64,000 bases of DNA from Geomicrobium sp. JCM 19039 (GCF_000698145.1 NZ_BAXB01000013.1:56952-120951), one strand, 5' to 3'. Shown: positions 36,420 through 48,262, counted from the first letter of the stretch. Notes: generated from the sequence alone by a model not told the origin. Program-made: numbers and translations.

Positions 36420-36470
36420 CGAATTTGTGGGTCTAACGTCGAGACCTTAGGCCCGCCCTCTAAGGGGACC

Positions 36471-37358
36471 ATGATCGTGAAAAAAATTGAAGGTTATGTA
36501 TTTGTGTTGCCTGCAGTCTTGTTTATGATTATTTTGATTGGTTATCCACTGGTGTACAACGTAGTCCTAAGTTTTCAAGATGTTGACCTAAGCAACCTCG
36601 CCGGTGATCGCAATGCTGTAGGTCTTGATAACTATCGTGAGCTAATGAATCGTGATGCATTTGGTCTTTCCGTCTGGAACACGTTGGTGTATACCGTAGG
36701 TAGTGTTTTCTTTCAGATGGTCATTGGGTTTTTGCTTGCGCTTTATTTCAGTATGAAATTTAGGTTTGCGGGTTATTTACGAGGCATTATGATGATTAGT
36801 TGGTTGATTCCACTTACGGTAACTGCGTTGTTGTTTCGTTTTATGATGGGATCATCAGAAGGAATTTTCAATCAAATGCTGATGTCGGTAGGAATTATCG
36901 ACTCGGCAATTCCTTGGCTTTCAAGCCCGGAGGTTGCGCTTTGGAGCATTATCATTGCAAATATCTGGGTAGGGATTCCATTTAACATGCTTTTGCTCTC
37001 AACAGGATTAAGCAGCTTGCCAGAAGATGTATTTGAAAGTGCGAGTCTTGACGGAGCCAATGGTTTCCAGAAGCTCGTCCATATTACGCTTCCAATGTTA
37101 AAGCCGGTCATACTCATTGTGATGATGCTTGGTTTTATCTATACGTTCAAAGTATTTGATCTTGTTTTTGTGATGACAGGAGGAGGTCCACTAAATTCAA
37201 CTGAGGTGTTGTCCACATTGGCATACCGATTGTCATTTAATGAGTTCAATTTCAGTTTAGGTGCAGCCGCTGCGAACGTACTCTTTTTAATCTTGCTCGT
37301 CGTGAGTCTCGTCTACCTTTGGATTATGCAAAAAGATGAAGGAGGGGACAAGATATGA
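36471..37358 (+). CDS. Sugar ABC transporter permease (MalF/UgpA type)
   Basis: This 295-residue inner-membrane protein has six helices. The coupling motif ESASLDGANGFQKLVHITLPMLKPV (EAA loop) is at about residues 193-217. The ATG at 36471 follows TAAGGGGA. It overlaps the next permease by four bases. No ATPase gene is present in the operon, as is usual for such importers, which share an MsmX/MsiK-type ATPase encoded elsewhere. Confidence 0.9.
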   Translation: MIVKKIEGYVFVLPAVLFMIILIGYPLVYNVVLSFQDVDLSNLAGDRNAVGLDNYRELMNRDAFGLSVWNTLVYTVGSVFFQMVIGFLLALYFSMKFRFAGYLRGIMMISWLIPLTVTALLFRFMMGSSEGIFNQMLMSVGIIDSAIPWLSSPEVALWSIIIANIWVGIPFNMLLLSTGLSSLPEDVFESASLDGANGFQKLVHITLPMLKPVILIVMMLGFIYTFKVFDLVFVMTGGGPLNSTEVLSTLAYRLSFNEFNFSLGAAAANVLFLILLVVSLVYLWIMQKDEGGDKI

Positions 37359-38171
37359 GTAAGAAGAAAGAATGGGTGTTAAACATTGTCGGTGTCGTGA
37401 TTGTTGCTCTGTTTTTGTTTCCTGTCTATTGGATGGTCATTACGGCATTTAAGACACAGACAGAAGTCTTTCAAACACCGCCAACTTTTTTTCCTGTAAA
37501 CTTCCAGTTTGAGAGCTTTGTCAATATCTTTTCCAGTGGGGTAGGCGGGTATTTTCTGAACAGTGTGATCATCGCTTCGGGTGCGACCCTTCTCGTGTTG
37601 CTATTGGCAGTTCCGTCTGCATACGGGCTGGCTCGTTTGCGCGTACGCGGGAAAAAACGATGATCCTGCTTTTTTTAGTCACGCAAATGTTACCGGCAAC
37701 GGTCGTTCTAACTCCACTATTTATTGCCTTTAATGAATTGGCTATATTAAACAGTTATTGGGCGCCGATCCTAGCCACTTCCACACTAGGCATTCCTTTC
37801 TCCGTGTTAATATTACGGACGTTTTTTATTGGCATACCTAGAGAACTGGAGGAGGCGGCAACGATTGATGTTGCAACCGATTTACCGCATTCATCCGCGT
37901 GATTATCCCAGTCTCTTTACCGAGCATTATTGTATGTGCAGCGATTTCGTTTTTCTTTGCTTGGGGAGATTTGATTTTTAGTATTACGTTTAATCGTGAC
38001 CAGAGCCTTTGGCCGCTGACCGCAGGCATTCATAATGCAGTGGGACGATATGGAATTGAATGGAATGATCTGATGGCGTTTGCCACCGTCTCTGTCCTTC
38101 CAGTCATTGTGATCTTCGTGCTTTTACAAAAGCACTTAGTGAAAGGATTAGTCAGTGGTTCAGTGAAGTAA
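37355..38171 (+). CDS. Sugar ABC transporter permease (MalG/UgpE type), two frameshifts
   Basis: This is the second permease, about 272 residues after repair. One A is missing from an A run at 37657-37662 (RGKKTMILLFLVTQMLPATVVL is expected), and one G is missing near 37870, within the EAA coupling loop EELEEAATIDGCNRFTAFIRVIIPVSLP. The flanking helices and the C-terminus (LLQKHLVKGLVSGSVK) are typical. Both indels lie in or near short homopolymers. Confidence 0.87.
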
Positions 38172-38189
38172 GAGAGGGGAAACATTGTT

Positions 38190-40487
38190 ATGAAATTTAC
38201 CGACGGGTATTGGCTGACAAAACCAGGATACACCATCCACCACGTATATGATGTTCGAGATGTGCGAATCGAACCAAACGCGGTCACAATCTATGTTCCT
38301 TGCAAGAAAATTAGACACCGTGGAGATACGTTGAATATTCCTCAACTCACCTTGCGACTCTCGTCTCCACAGCCTAACACCGCTAGAGTGCAAGCTTGGC
38401 ATCATCAAGGTGTAAGAAATGCAGGGCCCAACTTCGCGATAAATCATACGGAAACGCCCATAGACACTGAATTAACCGATGATTTGGTCATTGTCCATAT
38501 GGGCGCCATGAGAATCGAGGTGAATAAACACCCATTTCGCATGACATTCTTCCAAGGGAACCGCGTGCTAACCTCTGCAGATGAGAAAGGTTTCTCGTGG
38601 ATTGAAGGCCCTAACGAAGCGACCTATATGCGAGGTCAGTTGACCCTCGGTGTAGGAGATGTTCTATATGGGCTTGGAGAACGATTCACTCCATTTGTTA
38701 AAAATGGGCAGGTGGTTGACACATGGAATGAGGATGGGGGGACGAGCTCAGAACAATCGTATAAAAACGTTCCCTTTTATTTAAGCAATAAAGGGTATGG
38801 CGTGTTTGTCAATCATCCGGAACGCGTAAGTTTTGAATTGGCCTCAGAAGCCGTTTCAAAAGCGCAGTTCAGTGTTGAAGGGGAGGCGTTAGACTACTTT
38901 GTTTTTGCGGGTGAACCGAAAGAAGTACTTGGTTTGTATACAGATTTAACCGGAAAGCCAGCGCTACCCCCGAAATGGTCGTTTGGTTTATGGCTGACTA
39001 CGTCGTTTACAACAGATTATGATGAAGAGACGGTGCGTCACTTTGTGGATGGAATGTTGGAGCGGGATTTGCCGTTACGCGTCTTTCATTTCGACTGTTT
39101 TTGGATGAAGGAGTTTGAGTGGAGTAGCTTTGAATGGGACCGGGACAGCTTCCCGAACCCGGAAGCGATGCTGAAGCGTTTAAAAGCACAAGACATAAAA
39201 ATCAGTGCGTGGATTAATCCTTATATTGCTCAAAAATCCTCTAAATTCCTAGAGGCTGCAGAGGCAGGTTATTTATTGAAGAAAGAAAATGGAGACGTTT
39301 GGCAGTGGGATCTCTGGCAATCGGGAATGGGGATTATTGACTTCACAAATCCACAAGCCGTGCAGTGGTATCGCAATCAGTTGCGCGCATTAGTTGAGAT
39401 GGGGATCGACTCGTTTAAAACCGATTTTGGGGAAAGGATTCCAACGAATGTGGTTTATCACGATGGTTCCGATCCGAAACGAATGCACAATTACTATTCC
39501 TTTCTCTATAACAAAGTGGTCTTTGAATTGTTACAAGAATTATTAGGTGAAGAAGAAGCCGTCGTTTTTGCACGCTCAGCGACCGCTGGCGCTCAGCAAT
39601 TCCCGGTCCATTGGGGAGGAGACTGCGAAGCAACTTACGAGTCGATGGCAGAGAGCCTTCGAGGAGGGTTATCCTTAGGGCTTTCTGGATTTGGGTATTG
39701 GAGTCATGACATTGGAGGCTTTGAAAATAAAAGCACTCCTGATGTGTTTAAGCGTTGGCTCGCATTCGGTCTACTGTCGAGTCATAGTCGGCTCCATGGA
39801 AGTGACTCTTACCGTGTTCCGTGGTTATTTGATGAAGAGGCGGTTGAAGTCACGAGGGAATTTGCAAAGCTAAAAAATAGGTTAATGCCTTATTTATATG
39901 ATTGTGCATTGGACAATAAGAAATCGGGCGTACCACTGATGCGGGCGATGATGCTTGAATTCCCCAATGATCCGACATGCGCGACATTAGATCAACAGTA
40001 TATGCTAGGGCCTTCACTGCTCGTTGCGCCCATTTTCAATGAGGCAGGAACGGTAAAGTACTATTTGCCACAAGGCCGTTGGACGCACCTTTTATCAGGT
40101 GTCGTCAGAGAGGGTGGCTGCTGGTATGAAGAGACGTATGATTATTTTAGCTTGCCGTTATTCGTACGTGAAGGGTCTGTTCTTCCCGTAGGTTCAGTAG
40201 ATTCAAAGCCAGATTATCATTATAAAAAAGACATCACCTACTATGTGTACCAAGCCATAGTAGGTGCTAGTGCCGGCGGTATGACAGTTGAAAAAGTGAC
40301 AAACGAGAACATCACCATGACGTTCAGTGCAGGTGTTGAGAACTCTACAGTTGTGTTCGTCGGAATGGATGAATTTTTGAATGCAGACGGCAATGAGTCT
40401 GTACAGGAAGGGAACACTCATATTGAAATACCGGAAGGCACCCGTGAGATGAACATAAAAAGAGGTGAGAGTAATGACTTGGTTTAA
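38190..40487 (+). CDS. Alpha-xylosidase, glycoside hydrolase family 31 (YicI-like)
   Basis: This 765-residue cytoplasmic enzyme releases xylose from alpha-xylosides such as isoprimeverose. The N-terminal beta domain spans about 1-245. The barrel includes [19 protein letters not shown], the nucleophile region [11 protein letters not shown] (Asp about residue 412), the acid/base region [13 protein letters not shown], and [11 protein letters not shown]. The KTDFGE and FWM..FEW segments distinguish YicI-type xylosidases from glucosidases. There is no signal peptide, so the substrate is imported by the upstream transporter. The stop overlaps the start of xylA by 14 bases. Confidence 0.9.
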   Translation: MKFTDGYWLTKPGYTIHHVYDVRDVRIEPNAVTIYVPCKKIRHRGDTLNIPQLTLRLSSPQPNTARVQAWHHQGVRNAGPNFAINHTETPIDTELTDDLVIVHMGAMRIEVNKHPFRMTFFQGNRVLTSADEKGFSWIEGPNEATYMRGQLTLGVGDVLYGLGERFTPFVKNGQVVDTWNEDGGTSSEQSYKNVPFYLSNKGYGVFVNHPERVSFELASEAVSKAQFSVEGEALDYFVFAGEPKEVLGLYTDLTGKPALPPKWSFGLWLTTSFTTDYDEETVRHFVDGMLERDLPLRVFHFDCFWMKEFEWSSFEWDRDSFPNPEAMLKRLKAQDIKISAWINPYIAQKSSKFLEAAEAGYLLKKENGDVWQWDLWQSGMGIIDFTNPQAVQWYRNQLRALVEMGIDSFKTDFGERIPTNVVYHDGSDPKRMHNYYSFLYNKVVFELLQELLGEEEAVVFARSATAGAQQFPVHWGGDCEATYESMAESLRGGLSLGLSGFGYWSHDIGGFENKSTPDVFKRWLAFGLLSSHSRLHGSDSYRVPWLFDEEAVEVTREFAKLKNRLMPYLYDCALDNKKSGVPLMRAMMLEFPNDPTCATLDQQYMLGPSLLVAPIFNEAGTVKYYLPQGRWTHLLSGVVREGGCWYEETYDYFSLPLFVREGSVLPVGSVDSKPDYHYKKDITYYVYQAIVGASAGGMTVEKVTNENITMTFSAGVENSTVVFVGMDEFLNADGNESVQEGNTHIEIPEGTREMNIKRGESNDLV

Positions 40488-41792
40488 AACAATTTCTTCT
40501 GTTAATTTTGAAGGATTACATTCTAACAATCCGATCGCATTCAAGATCTACGATTCGAAAGAACGTATAGATGGCAAGACAATGGCTGAGCACATGCGCT
40601 TTGCGGTTGCCTATTGGCATACGTTTACGATGGATGGGTCCGATCCTTTTGGCAAGGGCACTATGATGCGCCCGTGGGAAAGATACAGTGGGATGGATTT
40701 GGCAAAAGCCAGGCTTGAGGCTGCTTTTGAGTTCTTCACTAAATTAGGGGTCCCGTACTTTTGCTTTCATGACATTGATATTGCGCCCGAAGAGGCCACG
40801 CTTCGAGAAACGAACCGCAACATCGATGTGATTGTTGAACGAATGAAGGATTATATGAAAAGCAGCAACATGAAATTGCTATGGAACACCGCAAACATGT
40901 TTACGCATCCAAGGTTTGTTCATGGCGCCGCTTCATCCAATTCTGCAGACATCTTTGCCTATTCGGCCGCAAAAGTGAAAAAAGGATTGGAAGTAGCCAA
41001 GGAGCTAGGTGCTGAGAATTACGTATTCTGGGGTGGCAGAGAAGGCTACGAAACATTACTGAACACGAACATGCAATTAGAGCTCGACAATCTCGGGCGC
41101 TTCTTCCACATGGCCGTAGATTATGCAAAAGAGATCAGCTATGAAGGTCAATTCCTCATTGAACCGAAACCAAAAGAACCGACGAGCCATCAGTACGATT
41201 TTGATGTGGCTTCCGGCTATGCGTTTCTGCAAAACTATGGTTTAGAAAAGCAGTTCAAATTTAATGTCGAGGCGAATCATGCGACACTGGCTGGCCATTC
41301 ATTCGAACATGAATTGCGTTATGCACGTGTTCATGGAATGCTCGGTTCAGTAGATGCCAACCAAGGCCATCCTTTACTCGGTTGGGATACCGATGAGTTC
41401 CCTACTGATTTGCAAATGACAACGTTAGCGATGTATGAAATCTTACAAAACGGTGGACTTGGGAGCGGCGGACTGAATTTCGATGCGAAAGTACGACGCA
41501 CTTCGTTTGAACCGGAAGATCTGTTTCGAGCACACATTGCAGGAATGGACAGTTTTGCTGCAGGTTCAAGATTGCACATCAAATGCTGATCGATGGTGTG
41601 CTCGATCGTATTATAAACCATCGGTACTCAAGTTTCGACTCTGGCATAGGCACCCAAATCGTAGAAGGAAAAACGAGTTTTGCGGAGCTTGAGCACCATG
41701 CTCTAAATCTAGGTGACATTGAACAGCAGTCCGGAAAGACGGAAGAAATAAAAGCGACCATCAATCAATATATTTTAAAAACATTAACCTAA
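40474..41792 (+). CDS. xylA: Xylose isomerase, one frameshift
   Basis: It converts D-xylose to D-xylulose. About 439 residues after repair, exactly the family length. The ATG at 40474 follows AGAGGTGAG. Signature residues are in [11 protein letters not shown] (catalytic His-Asp), [28 protein letters not shown] (metal Glu and Asp), [12 protein letters not shown] and [10 protein letters not shown]. One T is missing near 41567 (GGTTCAAG), where [17 protein letters not shown] is expected. It is followed 17 bases later by xylB. Confidence 0.93.
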
Positions 41793-41809
41793 GCAAGGGG
41801 AGGAGATGA

Positions 41810-43254
41810 ATGGAGTACGTTGTCGGTATTGACTTGGGAACAAGTGCTGTAAAAACAATGTTGTTAGGCAGAGATGGCGCGGTTGCCGCGGAACGATCAC
41901 AACGTCTGGCGCTCATTCAAGATCAAGTCGGGCATAGCGAACAAGACCCAGAAGCTTGGGTCAATGCAGTCATCACCTGTTTACGGCAGTTGCCAGTCCA
42001 AGCTCATGAAGTAAAAGGGATTAGTTTATCCGGTCAAATGCATGGCCTTGTTCTTCTTAATAAAGAAGGCAAGCCTTTACGACATGCAATTCTTTGGAAT
42101 GATACGAGAACAACAGCGCAATGTGAATATATTCATGATGTAGTGGGGAGGCAAGAGCTTCAACAGATCACGAACAATTGGGCACTTGAAGGATTCACAC
42201 TTCCGAAGCTATTATGGGTGAAAGAGCATGAGCCAGAAATCTATGAGCAAGCGGAAGTGTTTTTGTTGCCAAAAGACTATGTGCGCTATCGGCTGACCGG
42301 GGTAATCGGAACGGACTACTCTGATGCGGCAGGGACGTTATTATTAGATACGATCAAGAAGGCGTGGAGCAACGAATTGATGCAAGCCCTTCACATCAAG
42401 TCCTCAATGTGCCCTCCGATCTTTGAGTCGACGGAAGAGGCCGGTCGAATATTGAGTAGCATCGGCTGTATGGAGAATGTACCGTTTTTGCTGGTGGCGC
42501 AGATAACGCGTGCGGTGCTGTCGGTGCAGGTGTATTGGAGCATGGGGATACACTCGCAAGCATCGGAACCTCAGGTGTTGTTCTTTCACAGAGTAGTACG
42601 CCACAAACGGGGTTGCACTTTTTCAATCATGCAAGCCCCCATGATCACTATATAATGGGGGTAACATTATCGGCAGGTGACGCTCTTGAATGGTTTCGAA
42701 AGACATTCGCTTCTCAAACCAGTTATTCAGAGCTTATGCATCTCGCTTCCCAGTCTGTACCCGGAGCCAACGGACTGTTGTTTGCACCATATATAAATGG
42801 TGAGCGGATGCCGCATACCGACGCTAAAGCCCGAGGCAGTTTTATTGGTATTGATCGCCAGCATACGCTTGAAGATTTTGCGCGGGCTGTCGTTGAAGGA
42901 ATCACGTATTCATTAAATGACTGTTTGCAGTTCATGCATGTCGACCAGGTCATTGCCATTGGTGGAGGTGCACGCAGTTCATTTTGGCTACAGATGCAGG
43001 CAGATATCTTTAATCGTCCGGTGATTACTCGAGCGAGTGAACAAGGACCAGGATATGGTGCGGCGATCATTGCCACGGTCGGATGTGGTTGGTATTCTTC
43101 GCTTAAGGAGTGCGCCCGGGATTATTTAACGATCTCCTCAACCTACCAACCTTCAAATGAATACGGTAAAGCCTTTAAAACTTTTCAAGAGGTGTATAAC
43201 GCGACAAAGCTGATGAACGATCAATTAACAGATTTTCGTAAATCACTTAAGTAA
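41810..43254 (+). CDS. xylB: Xylulokinase, one frameshift
   Basis: It phosphorylates D-xylulose to xylulose 5-phosphate for the pentose phosphate pathway. FGGY family, about 481 residues after repair. The N-terminal phosphate loop is VGIDLGTSAVKTMLLG, the family motif is SGQMHGLVLL, and a HAILWNDTRT segment contacts the sugar. One base is missing near 42487 (VPFxAGGADNACGAVGAG expected). The C-terminal lobe has AIGGGARSSFWLQMQADIF. The ATG follows GGGGAGGAG. It is the last gene of the operon. Confidence 0.93.
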
Positions 43255-43714
43255 AAAGAAAGTGTGGTTGAATGATTGAGTAGCTCTGGTCTATAAAGGG
43301 ATTCGGTGTTACTTGTGTGCACGTAGTCTAGCCATGAGCTGCTTGTAGCGAATTGGAAAGTGCCCGACACGCAGCGCAAATGGAGGTACTCAAGTATTGA
43401 ATCTTTCCGAATGAGATTCATCACTCAGCTATGGTAGTGCAGAAGAAGTGGAGGGGTATGACGTACAAGAATTGATTGAGTTTGGATGAGGGAATTACGT
43501 ACACTGGATTAATCAAGAAACGTCTTCAGCATGAGATCAAGGTGTAACGGTCCTTAATGTTCAATTGTCATCCTTGGCGACGCAGAAAGGCATGCGATGA
43601 TCATACCCCGACAGAGCCCGTCATTCTCACCCCTTTTACCGGCAAGGAGAACATTAAAATATAGAGGCAGCTCATATCCGTTTAATGTTTCGACAGAATA
43701 TCTCTGAGGGATTG
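43255..43714. other. Gene-free stretch after xylB
   Basis: No terminator with a clear T run and no gene could be supported. The stretch has fragments of open frame without start or motif and may be decayed sequence. Confidence 0.4.
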
Positions 43715-44047
43715 TCATGAGCTGTTAACCTCTACATACACGGTGTCAGTCCACCAAATCCTCCAATTCCGTGTCACTTGAAATTCTAGCAACGATGGCC
43801 ACCGGATAAGGGGGCCATTGAATTCTTCAATGGCCCAGAAGTGAGTTTCTTCGCCATGATCAACGCTTACAATTTTTCCACCATCACGACAATAATCCTC
43901 CAAGTGTTCAAATCCTTCATCAGGGAAATAGTCATACGAGGCGTACTCTGGGATGTCAAGGCTGTTATAGCCGCCTGCCCAGCCCATGAAATTAACAAAG
44001 GTCATGCGGTAATCTTCAATCTCTTCTGCGCTAACATTCATGGGCAT
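43715..44047 (-). CDS. Small acidic protein of unknown function, possibly 5'-truncated
   Basis: This protein of about 110 residues is rich in aromatic residues (NFMGWAGGYNSLDIPEYASYDYFPDEGFEHLEDYCRDGG; RNWRIWWTDTVYVEV). The frame stays open upstream of the ATG (FWYAIQHLDGMPMNVSAEE), and no ribosome site precedes the ATG, so the true N-terminus may have been lost to a frameshift. There is no signal peptide or membrane segment. I do not recognise a family. Confidence 0.45.
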   Translation of the reverse strand: MPMNVSAEEIEDYRMTFVNFMGWAGGYNSLDIPEYASYDYFPDEGFEHLEDYCRDGGKIVSVDHGEETHFWAIEEFNGPLIRWPSLLEFQVTRNWRIWWTDTVYVEVNSS

Positions 44048-44203
44048 TCCGTCGAGATGCTGAATCGCATACCAAAATAAAAGACAATTGCCTATTCGTA
44101 TTCAGTGTATTCGTCCGATGCGATCAGTTAGAATGTCATTCTCTCGTTGCATCAATGAATGAATGGTCAAACAAGGGGTTCTCACTTGGTCATATGCAAA
44201 ACC

Positions 44204-44734
44204 CTACGCGAAGAAAAACCGAATTAACCCGAATAAAGCGAAACAAAATAGCACGAATCCAGACGAAATCCCAGTAATGGCGCTGTTGCGTACGTTCATT
44301 TTCTTGGAAATAGTAGGGGACATTGCGGAAATCACGATGAGCAGTATGGCTAATAGATATAAACTCGAATCGTTAAAGACGTTAACGAGGAAGATAAAAT
44401 GAATGCCTACGATGAAACAGATCCACGGAGCCACGTAATCGCCTTTATTGGCTCGAATGAGCAGAAAAGCGACGATTCCGCCAATAATGAATTCGGCATA
44501 AAACACGATCAGATAGGTAGTTAACGAACCGACTTCGGACAACGCCGTTGCTTCGTTCCAATTCATAACGCTTAGATAAATACCGAGTAAACTGACGAGT
44601 AGCGCAATGCCTGACGCAATGCCGATGTATTTGCGCCAGTGTTCCCTCGGACCTTCCTGTGCCCACCCAAACCAAGCAAAGCTGAACATACCGAATACCG
44701 CTGTGAACATCGCATAATCTCTTATATACTCCAT
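44204..44734 (-). CDS. Membrane protein of unknown function, six helices
   Basis: This 176-residue hydrophobic protein starts MEYIRDYAMFTAVFGMFSFAWFGWAQEGP. It has six predicted membrane helices with short polar loops (RANKGDYVAP, SKKMNVRNS). The ATG at 44734 follows GAAGGGGTG. I do not recognise a named family; the layout recalls the small DUF integral membrane proteins common in Bacillus. It is monocistronic. Confidence 0.7.
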   Translation of the reverse strand: MEYIRDYAMFTAVFGMFSFAWFGWAQEGPREHWRKYIGIASGIALLVSLLGIYLSVMNWNEATALSEVGSLTTYLIVFYAEFIIGGIVAFLLIRANKGDYVAPWICFIVGIHFIFLVNVFNDSSLYLLAILLIVISAMSPTISKKMNVRNSAITGISSGFVLFCFALFGLIRFFFA

Positions 44735-44896
44735 TTTTCACCCCTTCTTCGGAATCGTATCCATGCAAAACCCTTTATTAAAGATTCTTATGCACCATAC
44801 CCTCTCATGAGGAGAGTAATTCTTATTTATGGCTTGACCGTAAGGCAAACGAGGAAGCGCAATCAAAGGTGGCCGAGCGAATAGCAATATTCCAAC

Positions 44897-44937
44897 GATG
44901 CCGTCGGGACATTGCTAGTGTCCCGACGGCATCATTT
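44897..44937. terminator. Terminator between convergent or tandem units
   Basis: GATGCCGTCGGGACA-ttgctag-TGTCCCGACGGCATC, a perfect 15-base stem, is followed on the plus strand by ATTTTCTTA. It lies 16 bases beyond the phosphoesterase stop codon. Confidence 0.75.
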
Positions 44938-44952
44938 TCTTAAGCTTTCGTC

Positions 44953-47675
44953 TTACTTTTCAATCACATATTCATCGACCGTCTCCCCGTGAATGTTCAT
45001 CGCTTCTAAGCGAATATGATCGTTAGTAATGGCAAAGGAGACGATTACCTGCTCATTGTCATCATAGAGCACATCGGTATACTCGTACGAGACACCGGGA
45101 TAGAACTTCGGCCCTGCCGACCCACCGATGACATAGACGGTTCCCCCATCATCGGCAACGTTGCCGTCTACCATTGGATGGGTACGCATGTACGAATGGT
45201 CATGCCCCATGAGCACGAGGTCAACGCCTCCTTGTTCAAGAACCGGTGCGAAAATGTCAGCGGTTCTTTCTCCGCTCGTGAGCGGATTGCTTGAATAAGC
45301 CGGACGGTGGAACATCGCGATCGTCCATGTCGCATCGCTTGTTTGAAGCTGTTCTTCCAACCAATCCGCTTGCGCCCGCATCTCTTCTGCCTCTGCCTCG
45401 CTGTTTAGTAAGAAGAATTCGGCATCCCCGTACGTGAAGGAAGAAACCGCGCCTTCTTGCCCCGCCGGTCCGTTGTGTGCATAAGGAAGCAGCTGTTTGA
45501 ACGTATTGTAACCATCTCCATACACATCGTGATTGCCGAGCACCGCCATGAGCGGTCGCTCCCGAGCAAACGCGCCGACAGCGTCTAATAAATAATTCCA
45601 CTCCGTTAAAGAATCCCCATTCTCCACCAAATCCCCGGCATGCATGAGAAAGCGATGTTCGTCTGTGGCGAAGTCTTCAAGTAATGCGGTGAGCAGTTCA
45701 AATTGCTCCGGAGTTTGCGCTTGTGAATCGGCCGCGAATAAAAAGCTAAAGTCGTCGTCACTCGCCGTTTGAAATGTCGATGTCTCGCTCCAGTTCTCAT
45801 CTGTACGCACACGATACGTGTACGATTGCCCTGGCTCGAGATCCTCCACGGTCGCCTGAAACACTTGCACTTCCCCGTCCTCGTGGTAATACAACTCGGA
45901 ATCTGCAAGGATTGTAGTCCCTTCGACTTCGAGTGCACCGCTGTCAACGAGGGGAGACGCTTGCCACGTAACGGTTTGCGACGTGGCCGGATCAGCGCTC
46001 CACGTGAGCGTCACATGCTCTGGGTTGTTGCTGCCGAGCGCGCTCACAATGCTGCCATCCCACCGTGCACTCACGTCCCCATCAGGAGAAACCGCCTGCA
46101 AACGCACATCTCCTCCGAACGCAGTCAGACGTTCGGTCCGCACCTTTCCGTCCCGATCTGTGACAGGTAGCGACGCCCAGTCCACTTCCCGAATGGCATC
46201 AGTACGCACGTATCGTTCAGTTTCCGTATCATCAATCACGCGCGCATAGCGTTCATCTTCGTCTAGAAGCTGAAACGACGTGCCTTTTCGAACCGGTAAC
46301 CAGCGGCGGGTAAACTCGCCGTCTTCTTTCGTGAACGCCCACGTGTTTGCGATCGCCTCCACCCGTGTCGGGTCGGTTCCTACATCGAATCGCACCCCCT
46401 CGACCGGTTTGCCGTCCCGGTCAGTCACCGTCAACTCTGTCGGCGTCCCGATTGATCGGCCGTCAATTTCAAGTGTGAGCGGAGGATTCGCCGGAGCTTC
46501 GAAGACATCATAAAAGAAAACAGCATCGTTCACCTGGGCTTCGGTGAGTTCTATCACAACATCCTCGCTCACATATCGGTCAACATCAAACGTCAATACG
46601 GCGTGATCGTCCATTGTGAGGGTAACGGATTCTTCGTCCGCATCATACGTTCCATCCGCTACGTGCACGCGGTCGAGGGTGACTTGGTCTGTGTCAAACT
46701 GCAACACCGCCCGCGCATCTTGGATGTCTTCGGCATTGACGAGGTCGACGGTTAAATCAAACGTCTGATTGGGGCGCACTTCCTCTGGCCCTTGTAACAC
46801 AAATGCGGCTGATCTGCCCGAACCTCAAAGCGCCAGCTCGTGTACATGAGATTCCCAGCCTGGTCGCGAACCTGTATCTCGACTTCATGAAACCCATTGG
46901 CGAGCGGCTTCTCAGGTGTGAACTGTACCGTCTCTTGTTCGTAAACAAAACCGACTTCTTTTCCATCCAAGTGTACGGCAATCGTTTCTGGATCAATTCC
47001 TGATTCTTCATCGCGTAAGGTGATTTCGATGTCGGGTTCGTTCGTTTGCACGGTTTCGCCAGCGGCTGGCGTTTTCTGTATAATTTCAGGGTTGGTTACG
47101 TCTTCGTCGAAGTCCCGATACACCGCACGGATGTCGTCAATGTACAGCGTGCCTGCCCCTTTCGTTTCTTCCCGCGTGGCCATATAGCGGACGGGCATGT
47201 CCATGACATATGGTGCTTCGAAGTCTTCGGATATCGGGGCCTCGACATACTGCCAGCCTTCCCAAGTCACGCCCTCAGGCGCTTCGGGTGTGAAGTCGAT
47301 ATTGAACGTTTGGCCGTTTGCGTCTTTCAGCTGAGAACGGAGCCAATGCCCGGCTGCATCGCCATACACCCACATGCCGATTCGTTCAGGGTCGCCAGGG
47401 ATGTCAATCCCGCCATCGACAGCTGCGTATACCCCTGACGTGCCGGCAAACCCGGTGAAGTCATAGTCGATTTTCAGTGCGTAGTCTCCAAAGCGCACCT
47501 GCTCATTGGAACGATCTAACTGTACCTTGTGATGGTTGACGCCGGTGGCTTGCCAGCCATCCAGCTCTGTTTCGAAGTCTTCCACGACGACATAAGCGGG
47601 ATCCTCCGCGCTGGAAAAACCGGCAAACAAGCAGAGTGTCAGGATCAGGAACAACGGTTTGCAGAAACGTTTCAA
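44953..47675 (-). CDS. Secreted multidomain metallophosphoesterase, one frameshift
   Basis: This is an exported phosphoesterase of the purple acid phosphatase type, about 907 residues after repair. The TTG at 47675 follows AAAGGAGAGG and gives a signal peptide (MKRFCKPLFLILTLCLFAG). Order: jelly-roll carbohydrate-binding-like domain (about 30-205), Ig-like domain (about 210-300), cohesin-like domain (about 303-420), further beta modules, a fibronectin-III-like domain (about 560-650), then the phosphoesterase domain with GDLVENG, GNHDVYG, AMFHRP and MGHDHSYMRTHP. The first metal motif reads AADSQAQ, with Gln where many relatives have His. The frame breaks near 46785 (one G missing in CCGGCATTT). 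There is no cell-wall anchor. Confidence 0.85.
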
Positions 47676-47692
47676 ATGAACCTCTCCTTTCA

Positions 47693-47974
47693 TTATAGGG
47701 CGCTGGCATTGAGAACGGTTACTACGAGGAACAGAACGGCGAGTAGGGCATAAATAACCACTCTAATGTAATTTTTTCGTAGGAAGTTCTTGGATGATTT
47801 TATAGAGAAAATTGCGAATATAAAGACCGGAACTATTATCGCCATTGTGTTCGTGTACCATTCGATATTTGCAGCCTGTGCGAGCACACTTGAACCGAGG
47901 AGTAGCGCGAGAACAACCCATAGAAAGGCTTCAATCCTTGCGAGCGTTCGTGTAGACAATGTATCACCTGCCAT
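47693..47974 (-). CDS. Small three-helix membrane protein
   Basis: This 93-residue protein has an N-terminal polar segment (MAGDTLSTRTLARIE) and three hydrophobic helices (about 16-33, 44-58 and 70-88). Its TAA overlaps the ATG-AAA region just upstream of the phosphoesterase, so the two are probably co-transcribed. No family is recognised. Confidence 0.6.
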   Translation of the reverse strand: MAGDTLSTRTLARIEAFLWVVLALLLGSSVLAQAANIEWYTNTMAIIVPVFIFAIFSIKSSKNFLRKNYIRVVIYALLAVLFLVVTVLNASAL

Positions 47975-48084
47975 AATTATATATTTCTATAGGGCTGGGG
48001 TTGCTAGGCGCCTTGAAATCACATGCTTCAACTCAGCTAACCAGCTAAACACACGGCTTTTGCTGACTAGACACCCTCTCTGCC

Positions 48085-48262
48085 TATTTATGTGACACTT
48101 CAATCTTAAAGCGTGTCATTTTAAGGTGCAAACTGCCCCATAAATTTTTATTTGTGACACTTCGCGAAGCTTATGTGACACTTTGCGTTCATCATGGTGC
48201 GTTTTACGAAGTGAAATGTCTCAAAAACGAATATTTGTGACACTTTGCGTATTTCTATAAAA
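48085..48262. repeat. Four spaced copies of TGTGACACTT(T/C)(G)CG, possible IS21-like end
   Basis: TGTGACACTT occurs at about 48089, 48154, 48174 and 48236, three of them followed by YGCG. Repeated 5'-TG terminal motifs are a feature of IS21-family ends, but no transposase gene is present. The rest of 47975-48799 contains no supportable gene. Confidence 0.45.

Noticed and set aside
48060..48262. CRISPR array at the TGTGACACTT repeats
   Set aside because: Repeats are only about ten bases, irregularly spaced, with no cas genes.
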